The translations under genes were made by a program, and so were the position numbers. A DNA stretch of 64,000 nucleotides from RDXT01 sp033765305 (lineage in GTDB: Bacteria; Bacteroidota; Bacteroidia; J057): the NCBI GenBank assembly GCA_033765305.1, contig JANRID010000018.1:1-64000 (forward strand), given 5' to 3'. The notes under the pieces were generated by a model. It made no database searches, was not told the origin of the DNA, and worked only from the letters and a program-made list of their open reading frames with translations. Positions 32,970-41,305 of the stretch are shown here, one piece after another; position 1 is the first letter of the stretch, and each line of letters begins with the position of its first letter.

Positions 32970-34464
32970 GCGGGTCCAGTTCGGCGCATTTTTCCAGCAG
33001 CCACTGCCGGCACTCGATCGGCGCAGGCTTCAGGAGCTCCCGGCGCAAGGCCGCTACCTGGCGGGCAGCGTCCAGCTTGCCCCGCAGGGCAGACAGGCGG
33101 CGCGTGAGCCGCACAAATCGGTTGTATGCCAGCCGTTTGGACTCGGCCACCGAGTCGGCGCGGCTGAGGTACATAAGCGCGCTTTTCACCTGCGCATCCA
33201 GCAGCTCCGGGTCCTGGGCATCGAAAAATACCCGCACCAGCAGGATCCGGCGGCTCATGTCGGTGATCATGTCCGGGCTGCGGTAGTTGGTGAGGATTCG
33301 GTACGCCTGGTTGTAGGCGCCTTCCTGATAGGCCAGGTAGGCGCGCGCATATTCATAGGTGCTGTCCCGTACATCGGGCCGCAGCCGCAGGCGGTTTTCT
33401 TCGACAAATCCGAGCCGCCAGTCCTTGAGCGCGTCCTGATCGGCGGGGCTGGCGGAGCGGATCACACCCGATACGACGTTGAGCAGATTCAGGTAGATAT
33501 TGGCGTCGAGGAAGCCGCCGGAAAAGAGCAGGCCGCGCTGGTAGGCGTTGCGGTAAAACAGGAGCAATTCCGGCAGCATCCGGGGGCCATCGCGCTTGAG
33601 GCGGCCGTTGAGGTAGTTGAGTACGGTGTAATAGAGCGTGCGGGCCTCGGCCGGGGCCAGCTGATCGAGGTCTGCTTCGAAATGCGCCTTGAGGGCCGTG
33701 TAGGCGCCGCCATGCTCCGGTTCGAGGAGGCAACGGATCACGCCTGCGTAGAGCCGCAGCGGCGGTTCCTGCGCGAGGCCGGGCTGGTCTTCCAGATATT
33801 TCCAAATCCACGCCTGGAGGGAGGTGTCGAGCGGGGCGTCGTCGAGATGCCGGCGGTTGATCGCGGCCAGGTAGTATTTGAGGTTGAGCGTCAGCACAAA
33901 CTGCCGAAGCAGCGCGAGGCTGCCGGGCAGCCCGGTGGCTTCGCTGCGGGGCTGGTGCTCAGCCTGCCAGGCGATCAGTTCTTCCTGAAACGCCAGGGCC
34001 TGATACAGGCTGTCCGGATCCTGCGATGCGCCCGCTGCGTCCGGCGCCGCTTTTTCCCAGAAGCGCAGAAACAGGTCCTGCAGGCCTTCGCGTGTGCGGA
34101 GTTCCGCCGCCGTGAAGCGCATGCGCAGCACCGGCTGCGCGCGGAAGGCTTCATAGGCCCAGAACTGCTCGATGAGCCCCGTGCAGGCCGTCATGAGGTT
34201 GGACAGGTTGCTGTCGCGGTAGGGCTGGCCGGGAAAGAGCGCCGCGAAGATCCGGGGCTTCTCCAGGGCATCGGCACGGGCCTGATGCCGTTCGTCGGGC
34301 TCGCCCTCCGGCACGGGAAACCAGGGCGCCAGCAGGTCCAGCAGCTGCCGGAGGCGCGTGCTGCGGTTGTGGTAGGGCGAGGCGGCAAATTCGAGCAGCC
34401 GCTCCCATTCTTCGGCCCGCAGGGTGCGAAGCATGCGGTAGAGCTTGGAATTGCTGCGGATCAT
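32956..34464 (-). CDS. Helical-repeat protein, unknown function
   Basis: 502 residues, soluble, almost fully alpha-helical by composition, rich in Leu, Arg, Ala and aromatic residues. No signal peptide from the ATG at 34464; the longer start at 34581 adds 39 basic, unlikely residues. Helices such as RDSTYEYARAYLAYQEGAYNQAYRI and GRLKRDGPRMLPELLLFYRNA look like TPR/armadillo-like repeats. Families of such long proteins are lineage-specific in Saprospiria (inference). No catalytic motif is seen. It overlaps the end of the convergent neighbour by 14 bases. Confidence 0.6.
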   Translation of the reverse strand: MIRSNSKLYRMLRTLRAEEWERLLEFAASPYHNRSTRLRQLLDLLAPWFPVPEGEPDERHQARADALEKPRIFAALFPGQPYRDSNLSNLMTACTGLIEQFWAYEAFRAQPVLRMRFTAAELRTREGLQDLFLRFWEKAAPDAAGASQDPDSLYQALAFQEELIAWQAEHQPRSEATGLPGSLALLRQFVLTLNLKYYLAAINRRHLDDAPLDTSLQAWIWKYLEDQPGLAQEPPLRLYAGVIRCLLEPEHGGAYTALKAHFEADLDQLAPAEARTLYYTVLNYLNGRLKRDGPRMLPELLLFYRNAYQRGLLFSGGFLDANIYLNLLNVVSGVIRSASPADQDALKDWRLGFVEENRLRLRPDVRDSTYEYARAYLAYQEGAYNQAYRILTNYRSPDMITDMSRRILLVRVFFDAQDPELLDAQVKSALMYLSRADSVAESKRLAYNRFVRLTRRLSALRGKLDAARQVAALRRELLKPAPIECRQWLLEKCAELDPPTDG

Positions 34465-34602
34465 GCGCTGATGCGGAGTAGATCGTAAAGATAGGCAGGA
34501 ATGCCCGAACCGGAACGGTGTGCCCGCAGACGGGAAAAAGCGTATCTTTATCCGGCAGCCTATTCGCCGCTGCCTTGACATTCACCCTCTTCCGCTCCAG
34601 AT

Positions 34603-35454
34603 ATGCTCAGATCCGCCCTGCTTTCCGCCGCCCTGCTCTCCGCAGCAGCTGCCTTCGCCCAGACCCAGACCTTTACCGTCCGCACCGCGGATGAGTTCAT
34701 CGCAGCCATCGGCCCGGACCGTATCATCCAGATCGAAGGCGAGGGAATCGCCCTCTCCGAGGCCGATCCGGAGCAGAGCGGCGCGTATTATTCCTTTACC
34801 GAAGAATACGACGGCCACGAACTCCTCATCAGCGGGGTCAGCAACCTGAAAATCATCGGCATCGGCGACCACCCGGCCAAAATCATCACCAAGCCCCTCT
34901 ACGGCGATGTGATCGCCTTCGAAAACTGCACGGGCATCCGCATCGAGCATGTGGAGGCGGGCCATGGCCCGGAAAAAGGCCAGTGCACCGGCGGGGTGTT
35001 CAATTTTTCCGGCTGCGCTGACATCGGCATAACCCGCTCCATCCTCTACGGCAGCGGCACCGAAGGCATCACCGCTGACGGCATCTCCGGGCTGCAGGTG
35101 ACCAACAGCATCATCCGGGGCTGCACCTACTCGGTGATGTCCCTGTCCGGCAGCAAGGGGATTGCATTTTCGGACTGCGAATTTTCAGACAATCAGGAAT
35201 TCGATCTGGTGAACGTGAGCGGCTGCCTCGATGTGCAGTTCAGCCGCTGCACCTTCCGCGGCAACCGAACCGGCACGGACGACTACTCCGACTATGCCCT
35301 GCTCAATGTCAGCGGCTCGAAGTCGGTGGTGTTCCGGGAGTGCGTCTTCCAGGACAATACGGCGGTGTATTTCGCCAAACAAGCCAATGCCTTCGAGCTG
35401 ATTGCCCCCAGCATGTCCGGCAACCGCTTCACCCAAGGCCGCACCAGGGAATAA
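34603..35454 (+). CDS. Secreted right-handed beta-helix protein
   Basis: 283 residues with a signal peptide (MLRSALLSAALLSAAAAFAQ) and then repeated short strand turns of the parallel beta-helix type: NLKIIGIGDHPAKI, TGIRIEHVEAGHG, DIGITRSILYG, GLQVTNSIIRGCTYS, GIAFSDCEFSDN and DVQFSRCTFRGN. A Cys appears at a regular place in several coils (SGCxDI, GCLDV, FRECVF). The fold is shared with pectate lyases and NosD, but no lyase residues can be assigned. It stands alone between a convergent regulator and a divergent gene. Confidence 0.75.
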   Translation: MLRSALLSAALLSAAAAFAQTQTFTVRTADEFIAAIGPDRIIQIEGEGIALSEADPEQSGAYYSFTEEYDGHELLISGVSNLKIIGIGDHPAKIITKPLYGDVIAFENCTGIRIEHVEAGHGPEKGQCTGGVFNFSGCADIGITRSILYGSGTEGITADGISGLQVTNSIIRGCTYSVMSLSGSKGIAFSDCEFSDNQEFDLVNVSGCLDVQFSRCTFRGNRTGTDDYSDYALLNVSGSKSVVFRECVFQDNTAVYFAKQANAFELIAPSMSGNRFTQGRTRE

Positions 35455-35458
35455 TCCC

Positions 35459-36217
35459 TCAGCGGCCCAGCCAGTCTTTGAAATCCGTCACCCGGTCACC
35501 GCTGACGAAGACTTCCTGCGGCGGCTTGGGCAGCAGATCGAGCCGCAGGCGGCCCTTGTAATAGGCATGCACGGTCTGAATGGCCGGGAAGCTGACCATC
35601 ACCTGCCGGCTGACCCGGAAAAACTGCTTCGGGTCCAGCAGGCTGCTCAGCTTGTCCAGGCTGTACTCCACCGGCAGGTGCTGGCCTTCGCGGGTTACGA
35701 GAAAGGTGAGTTTCTCCGCCGAGTAGAAATACGCGATATCCGCCGCTTCGATGCTGCGGATTTTCGAGCCGACCGAGATCATGAAGCGGCTTTTGTAGGC
35801 CGGTTCCGGCTGCTTGCCGATGTACTGGAGCAATGCCGCCAGACCGGGCGGCGGCGCGGGCTGGCGCAGGCTGCGGAACTTGTCCAGCGCCTGGGCCAGC
35901 TCGCCGGCGTTGACCGGCTTGAGCAGGTAGTCGATGCTGTTGACCTTGAAGGCTTTGATCATGTATTCGTCGTGCGCCGTGGTGAAAATCACCGGCACCT
36001 GGAGCGGAATCTGCTCGAATATGGCGAATGCCAGGTCATCCTCCAGGTGAATGTCCATCAGCATCAGGTCGGGCGCGTCATGCGTCCGCAGCCAGTCCAC
36101 GCTATCCGCCACGGAGGGCAGCACGTCCAGCACCTGGATCGAGGGGTCGTAGTCATGCAGCAGGCGGCGGAGGCGTTCCGCCGTGAGCTGTTCGTCTTCG
36201 ATGATGATCACCTTCAT
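35459..36217 (-). CDS. LytTR-family response regulator
   Basis: 252 residues. The receiver domain spans about 1-125, with acidic IEDEQ, phosphoacceptor Asp in DLMLMDIHLEDD, FTTAHDEYM and LLKPVNAGE. The LytTR DNA-binding domain spans about 145-250 (SVGSKIRSIEAADIAYFYS, PKQFFRVSRQVMVSF, YKGRLRLDLLPKPPQEVFVSG). ATG at 36217; a start at 36238 adds seven residues. It is the last gene of an operon in which the sensor kinase comes first and a Vat acetyltransferase sits between. It probably regulates the operon or surface genes. Confidence 0.92.
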   Translation of the reverse strand: MKVIIIEDEQLTAERLRRLLHDYDPSIQVLDVLPSVADSVDWLRTHDAPDLMLMDIHLEDDLAFAIFEQIPLQVPVIFTTAHDEYMIKAFKVNSIDYLLKPVNAGELAQALDKFRSLRQPAPPPGLAALLQYIGKQPEPAYKSRFMISVGSKIRSIEAADIAYFYSAEKLTFLVTREGQHLPVEYSLDKLSSLLDPKQFFRVSRQVMVSFPAIQTVHAYYKGRLRLDLLPKPPQEVFVSGDRVTDFKDWLGR

Positions 36218-36256
36218 TGCTGCGGAAATTAAAACCATTGAAAGCAGCGCTTCTGT

Positions 36257-36913
36257 TCATTCCAGATCTGCCGCTGCACGTGCGAAAGCATCCACATCGC
36301 CCCCGGTGAGCAGGTGCGCATGCGCCGTGATGCGCTCCGCAGGCCAGTCCCACCAGCGGATCCGGAGCAGGGTTTCGATCTGCTCCGGGCTGAAGCGCTT
36401 GCGCAGTTCGCGGGCGGGATTTCCGCCTGCGACGCTGTACGGCGCTACGTCGCGGGTCACGACTGCCCCTGCCCCGATGATGGCGCCGTCGCCGATGCGC
36501 ACCCCCGGCAGGATCGTGGCCTGGTAGCCGATCCAGACATCGTTGCCCACCACGGTATCGCCCCGGTTCGGGTAGGATTTTCCGTCCATCGCGTGCTCCC
36601 AGCCCTGCCCGAAAATCGCAAACGGATAGCTGGATATGCTTTCCGTGAGGTGGTTGGCGCCATTCATGATGAACTGCACCCCGGAGGCGATCATGCAGAA
36701 TTTGCCGATGACGAGCTTGTCGCCCGTAAATCCGAACAGGTAGCGGACCTGCTGCTCGAAGGGCGCCGGGGCCTGAGAGTCATCGTAGTAGGTGTAATCG
36801 CCCACTTCGATCTGCGGATGGCGGACCTGGTTCTTCAGAAACACCATGTGCTCGTATCCGGGCAGCGGATACAGCGTCGCAGGGTCGGGGCCGGAGCGGA
36901 TGCGGTCTTCCAT
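36257..36913 (-). CDS. Vat-like streptogramin/xenobiotic O-acetyltransferase
   Basis: 218 residues of the hexapeptide-repeat xenobiotic acetyltransferase family. GPDPATLYPLPGYEHMVFLK, EVGDYTYYDD, LVIGKFCMIASGVQFIMNGANH (with the catalytic-type His in NGANH), GDTVVGNDVWIGYQATILPGVRIGDGAIIGAGAVVTRDVAPYSVAGGNPA and the WWDWP tail follow the Vat/VatD order closely. Vat proteins acetylate streptogramin A and give resistance; some CatB proteins act on chloramphenicol. It starts 5 bases after the kinase stop and lies 39 bases before the regulator start, so it is translationally embedded in a two-component operon. Resistance cannot be claimed without testing. Confidence 0.88.
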   Translation of the reverse strand: MEDRIRSGPDPATLYPLPGYEHMVFLKNQVRHPQIEVGDYTYYDDSQAPAPFEQQVRYLFGFTGDKLVIGKFCMIASGVQFIMNGANHLTESISSYPFAIFGQGWEHAMDGKSYPNRGDTVVGNDVWIGYQATILPGVRIGDGAIIGAGAVVTRDVAPYSVAGGNPARELRKRFSPEQIETLLRIRWWDWPAERITAHAHLLTGGDVDAFARAAADLE

Positions 36914-36918
36914 GGGAT

Positions 36919-39918
36919 TCAGGTAATGAGCGGGATTTTTACGGTGAATGTGCCCTCAGTTTCACCGGCCTGCACCGGCAGGTCGCTCAGCAGCGCGTAG
37001 CGGTCCTTGATATTCTGCAGGCCGATGCCCGTGGAGGCGGCGGGGGTGCTGCGGGGCTGCAGGCGGTTGCGGACGATGAGCCACTCATCTTCCGCCGCCA
37101 CCTCGACGATCAGCGGCTCCCGGGCCGACATGCGGTTGTGCTTCACGGCATTTTCGATGAGCAGCTGCAGGGTGAGCGGAGCGATTTTGTACCGGTCCAG
37201 CAGCGCCTCCGGTAAGTGAAAGCGGAGATCGAACTTGCGCTCGAAGCGGATTTTGAGCAGAAAAGCGTACGACTGGATAAACTCCAGCTCGGTGCGCAGC
37301 GACACGAGCGTCTGCTCCTTCTGCTCCAGAATGTAGCGGTAGGATCTGGCCAGCTGGTCGATAAACTGCTCCGACAGCTCCGGATCGGTCCGCACGAGCG
37401 AGGACAGGATGCTGAGGCTGTTGAAGAGGAAGTGCGGATTGACCTGGGTTTTGAGCAAGGCCACCTCGTTGATCAGCTGCTGCTTCTCCAGCTCGCGGGC
37501 GTGCTCCTGCATGCGTGCCACGCGGCGGCGCACCGCCTCGCGGTAGCGGATAAGCAGAGCAAGCAGCCCGCCGGCCAGCAGTACGAAGGCGATGCGCGCC
37601 GGCCAGGTCTGCCACCAGGCTGCCTCCACGTGCACATGCATGCGCAGCGGATGCTCATTCCACACCCCGTCGTGGTTGGCTGCCTTGACCAGCAGGGTAT
37701 AATCGCCTGGCGGCACAAACGACAGCCGCACAAAGCGGTCCGTGCTGGGATTCGACCAGCCTTCGCCGCTGCCTTCGAGCTTCCACTGGTACTGGGCTTC
37801 CTCCGGCAGGGTGTAGCTCAGCGCGGCGAATTCAAGCGCAAAGGTCCGCTCATTTTCCCCCAGCCCGACGGCCGGCACCGAGTCGCCCGGCGCGAGCACC
37901 TCGATGTTGTTCACCAGCAGCCGGGTATTGACCACGCTGGGCAGGGCGGTATTGATGCGGATGCTGTCCGGGTGCCAGCGGACAAAGCCGCCGCTGGCGC
38001 AGGCATGCAGCTCGCCGCTGAGGCGGCTCTGCGTCAGCTGGCTGTAGCCGAAGGGCGTATGGCTGGCGCCGTAGCGGTCGTCGAAAAGCTTGAACTTCGA
38101 CGAAAGCGGGTCCACCCGCAGAATCCGGTCGCCGATCCCCCACCAGAGAATGCCCGACTGATCGCAGAGCCCGCCTGTGAGCAGGTTCATCGGCAGGCCT
38201 TTGTCGCGGTTGAGGCGCACCTCGCACTGGCGGCTGCCGGGCGAATAGCACAGCAGCCCTTCCATGCTGCTGATCCACACGTCGCCTTTCAGGTCCTGGG
38301 CCAGGCTATGGCTCGTGGACAGCCCTTCGCAGAAGTCGTCCTGATACCGGGTCCACTGGCCGGTTTCCTGATCCAGCTCCCAAAACCCTTCGCTGTCGGT
38401 CGTGACCCAGAGGTACCGGCGGCTGCGGTCGGCGAGCAGATGCACCAGCCGCAGTGGCTCAAAGCCATGCCGCGGCCCGAGCCGCTCGGTCAGGCCGCTG
38501 CGCGGATCGTGGCAGAACAGCCCTTCCCGCGAAGTCGCCCACCAGATCCGCCCATGGCGGTCTTCGGCCAGCTGCACCGTATACGTCTCCGTATCGGCAT
38601 CCCGGATGACCGCCGCCGGGCGGAGCGCCCCGCTGCCGGGATCGAAGCGCAGCAGTGTTTCCCCAGTCCCCAGCCACACCGATCCGTCCGACGCCTCGAA
38701 GAGCACGGAAGGCCGGGCGTACGGCAGGGTGGATATGCTGCGCTGCACCCTTCCCTGCGCATCGAGCACGTAGATCCGGTGATGCACCGCCGATACTGCG
38801 TACCAGCGGCCGTCTGCGGCGCTGTGCCAGACATCATTCAGGTCATTGGCGTAGAGGCTGGCACCGTGGCCGTAAATCCGGGTGAACTGAAAGCCTTGCA
38901 GATACGGATCGTATTTCACCAGCCCGTTTTCCGTGCCGGTCCACAGAATGCCGCTGCGGTCCTGGTACATGGCTGTCACAGACAGGGCGCTCGTGGCGTC
39001 CGGGCGCCATACTGTTTGGCTGCGGCGCCCGCTGCCGGGGTCCAGCCAGGTCAGGCCGGTGCCGCTGCCCAGCAGGATCTGCCCGCCGTTTCCGATCCAC
39101 AGGTTGGAATACGGGGCGCCGGATTCGCTTGGCACCTCCGAGATGCTGCCGGCAGCAAGATCGTAGCGGTAAAATCCCTGCTGCCAAACCATGATCCACA
39201 GGGATTCCGGCCCGGTCTGGCGGACGTACTGCACGCCTTTGGGAAATACGGAGGGAATGGGAATATGCTCGAAGCGGCTGAATTTCAGATTGGTCCGGTA
39301 CACGCCGCTTCGCCCGCCGAGCCAGATCACCGAGTCGCCGCTGCCCCATACGTCGAATATGTCGTCGGCCTGGGTCCGCACCAGCTGCGAGCGCGTCAGA
39401 TCCTCCGGCGCCGGATCCGGTACCGGCACGCGCTGGACGCGCCGGGTAACCGGATCGAGCACGAGCAGGTTCTGCGCGCGGGTTATCAGCCAGAGCTTGC
39501 CGTCCGGTGCCGGGAAGAAGTCGAGAATCGAAGCGTCGCGCGGGTCGCTGCCGGGCAGGCGGGTCGGATAGCGGGTAAACTGATAGGTGTACGGATTGTG
39601 CCGGCACATGCCATTGTTGGTCGCGATCCACAGATTGCCCCGCCGGTCCGGGGCCAGGCGGTTGATCACGGCTCCCGGCAGGCTGGTGCTGTCGCCTTTG
39701 ACCGGGAAAAACTGCCGGAAGGTGTATCCATCGTAGCGGTTGAGGCCATTCGCCGTCCCGATCCAGATGAACCCGGTTTTATCCTGTGCGATGGAGTAGA
39801 TCCGCTTGTCTGAGAGCCCCTGCCGGTCGGTGAATACCTGCAGATTGGCAACAGGCTGCTGCGCCGGCGCAAGGCCGGCGAGCAGCAGCAGGAATCCGGT
39901 GATCAGCACATGGCGCAT
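36919..39918 (-). CDS. Reg_prop/Y_Y_Y sensor histidine kinase (LytS-type kinase domain)
   Basis: 999 residues. Signal peptide (VLITGFLLLLAGLAPAQQ), then about 14 reg_prop beta-propeller units (for example DKTGFIWIGTANGLNRYDG, DRRGNLWIATNNGMC, DRSGILWTGTENGLVKYDP), a Y_Y_Y domain at about 675-760 (TFALEFAALSYTLPEEAQYQWKL, FVPPGDYTLLVKA), one membrane helix (ARIAFVLLAGGLLALLI), a coiled linker, and a His_kinase domain with NPHFLFNSLSILSSLV plus HATPase motifs (LQLLIENAVKHN, GIGLQNIKDRYAL). This is the ligand-sensing architecture of Bacteroidota without the fused DNA-binding domain; the LytTR regulator is two genes downstream. Ligands of such propellers are usually glycans, but not always. Confidence 0.93.
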   Translation of the reverse strand: MRHVLITGFLLLLAGLAPAQQPVANLQVFTDRQGLSDKRIYSIAQDKTGFIWIGTANGLNRYDGYTFRQFFPVKGDSTSLPGAVINRLAPDRRGNLWIATNNGMCRHNPYTYQFTRYPTRLPGSDPRDASILDFFPAPDGKLWLITRAQNLLVLDPVTRRVQRVPVPDPAPEDLTRSQLVRTQADDIFDVWGSGDSVIWLGGRSGVYRTNLKFSRFEHIPIPSVFPKGVQYVRQTGPESLWIMVWQQGFYRYDLAAGSISEVPSESGAPYSNLWIGNGGQILLGSGTGLTWLDPGSGRRSQTVWRPDATSALSVTAMYQDRSGILWTGTENGLVKYDPYLQGFQFTRIYGHGASLYANDLNDVWHSAADGRWYAVSAVHHRIYVLDAQGRVQRSISTLPYARPSVLFEASDGSVWLGTGETLLRFDPGSGALRPAAVIRDADTETYTVQLAEDRHGRIWWATSREGLFCHDPRSGLTERLGPRHGFEPLRLVHLLADRSRRYLWVTTDSEGFWELDQETGQWTRYQDDFCEGLSTSHSLAQDLKGDVWISSMEGLLCYSPGSRQCEVRLNRDKGLPMNLLTGGLCDQSGILWWGIGDRILRVDPLSSKFKLFDDRYGASHTPFGYSQLTQSRLSGELHACASGGFVRWHPDSIRINTALPSVVNTRLLVNNIEVLAPGDSVPAVGLGENERTFALEFAALSYTLPEEAQYQWKLEGSGEGWSNPSTDRFVRLSFVPPGDYTLLVKAANHDGVWNEHPLRMHVHVEAAWWQTWPARIAFVLLAGGLLALLIRYREAVRRRVARMQEHARELEKQQLINEVALLKTQVNPHFLFNSLSILSSLVRTDPELSEQFIDQLARSYRYILEQKEQTLVSLRTELEFIQSYAFLLKIRFERKFDLRFHLPEALLDRYKIAPLTLQLLIENAVKHNRMSAREPLIVEVAAEDEWLIVRNRLQPRSTPAASTGIGLQNIKDRYALLSDLPVQAGETEGTFTVKIPLIT

Positions 39919-39967
39919 AGGCAGGTCGCTACCGCAAGATAGGGGATTCGGCGGTGCAGGGAAATGG

Positions 39968-41305
39968 TCAGGGGAGTTCGAGCACGGAGTTGCGGTGCCC
40001 CCCTTCTTCCTTCGTGACCGGATTGGCAGGGTCGGTCATCCAGGCCCCGTCCACCATGAACCGGTACGTATGGCTCCCGGGCAGGAGTTCTACCTGAGCA
40101 CTCCAGCCGGCCGGGGTTTTGCGCAGCGGAATGGCCTCCGAGGCCCAGAAATTGAACGATCCGGCTACATAGACGGACTTGGCATGCGGCATGCCAGCCA
40201 GGGTAAAGGTATGCTGCCGCAAACGGGGCGCGCCCGCTTCCAGCGCTTTGATCGCAGCGTCCAGCACGGCCTGCTGCTGCAAGTCCTGCTCGCGCTGCCG
40301 AAGGTGGCGCAGCGCCATCCGCTGGGCCCGGTACAGCGCCAGATCGCTCCGCACAGCCGAGTCGGGCTGTACCCCTACGCCCTCCCAGTTGGTGCCGGTC
40401 AGCGGATTGATAGCCCGGCCTGTAGGGATAAACGCGCTGTAATGGTCGCCGAGCCGGAAACTCCGGCCGGGATTGGCGCCGCCGCCAGTCTGTTCCCCGA
40501 CGAGGGTGGCCCGCTTGAGCTGCTGAAAGTCGTAGGCGAATTCTTCCCCGCCCGAAAAGGTGCGCCCGCTGGTCAGTATCCAGACCGGAATGTCTGTCAT
40601 CCGCTTCCCCGGCACCCAGGCATAACTCCACGTTTGGGTGGTCTGGCCGCTGAGCCGGTCGTAGAAATCATTCAGATGAACCGGATCTGCGAAGAAATAT
40701 CCGCTCAGAAACGGAATGGCATGCGGATCTATGCTCCCGCGGCAGGCGCGCAGGTCGATGATCAGGGCCTTGGCCTCCGCCACCGACTGGACTGCTGCCG
40801 CCATGGAATCCGCGCACAGGCTCAGCGGACCGAACAGGGTGATGTTCAGGTACCCCACCCCGCCCGGCAGCATCCGGCGGTCCGGGATGCCATAGCCGTT
40901 TTCGGCCAGCAGCTGCTTCATCCAGGCGATGTCGGCCTCCGACGGCGGGCCGTCCGGGGCGGTTTCAGCCGGCAGAACCTCCGGATGGTACGAGATGCCC
41001 AGATGCAGATCGCCGGAAATCCGCTGCAGATCCCGCGTCAGCCGCAGGGCCAAGGCTTCCCCGCCGAGCGTGTCGTACGCGCCGCGCTTCAGCTGGCGCC
41101 GCAGCTCCTGGCCGGCACGGGCAGCCACATCGGGGAATACATAGTTCGATTCGAGGGCCTGGACAACCGCTGTTACGGTCTGGCTCAGGGCCGTACGCGC
41201 AGGCTGCGCAGACACCGGGCCGCCGGCTGCTGCCAGGCCGAGCAGGCAGGCAAGCAGCGCGAGGCGGTGAAGGGAAACGAGGGAATTATGGCTGTTCTTG
41301 TGCAT
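39968..41305 (-). CDS. S41-family peptidase fused to an AMPK/CBM48-like glycogen-binding domain
   Basis: 445 residues with signal peptide (LHRLALLACLLGLAAAGGPVSAQ). Residues about 35-345 form the S41 tail-specific protease fold: VGYLNITLF, IIDLRACRGS, ILTSGRTFSGGEEFAYDF with the catalytic-type Ser251, then VGEQTGGGANPG. Residues about 360-445 form an E-set/AMPK-CBM domain (FTLAGMPHAKSVYVAGSFNFW, GSHTYRFMVDGAWMTDP). S41 proteases without PDZ domain are common in Bacteroidota; the carbohydrate-binding module is unusual here. The canonical DLRxNxGG motif is altered to DLRACRGS. Start ATG overlaps the beta-lactamase-like gene by 20 bases, so the two are probably co-translated. Confidence 0.82.
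   Translation of the reverse strand: MHKNSHNSLVSLHRLALLACLLGLAAAGGPVSAQPARTALSQTVTAVVQALESNYVFPDVAARAGQELRRQLKRGAYDTLGGEALALRLTRDLQRISGDLHLGISYHPEVLPAETAPDGPPSEADIAWMKQLLAENGYGIPDRRMLPGGVGYLNITLFGPLSLCADSMAAAVQSVAEAKALIIDLRACRGSIDPHAIPFLSGYFFADPVHLNDFYDRLSGQTTQTWSYAWVPGKRMTDIPVWILTSGRTFSGGEEFAYDFQQLKRATLVGEQTGGGANPGRSFRLGDHYSAFIPTGRAINPLTGTNWEGVGVQPDSAVRSDLALYRAQRMALRHLRQREQDLQQQAVLDAAIKALEAGAPRLRQHTFTLAGMPHAKSVYVAGSFNFWASEAIPLRKTPAGWSAQVELLPGSHTYRFMVDGAWMTDPANPVTKEEGGHRNSVLELP

Noticed and set aside
37216..39813. 865-codon plus-strand frame opposite the sensor kinase
   Set aside because: Complement of a gene with clear propeller, Y_Y_Y and kinase motifs; no signal peptide or domain in the shadow.
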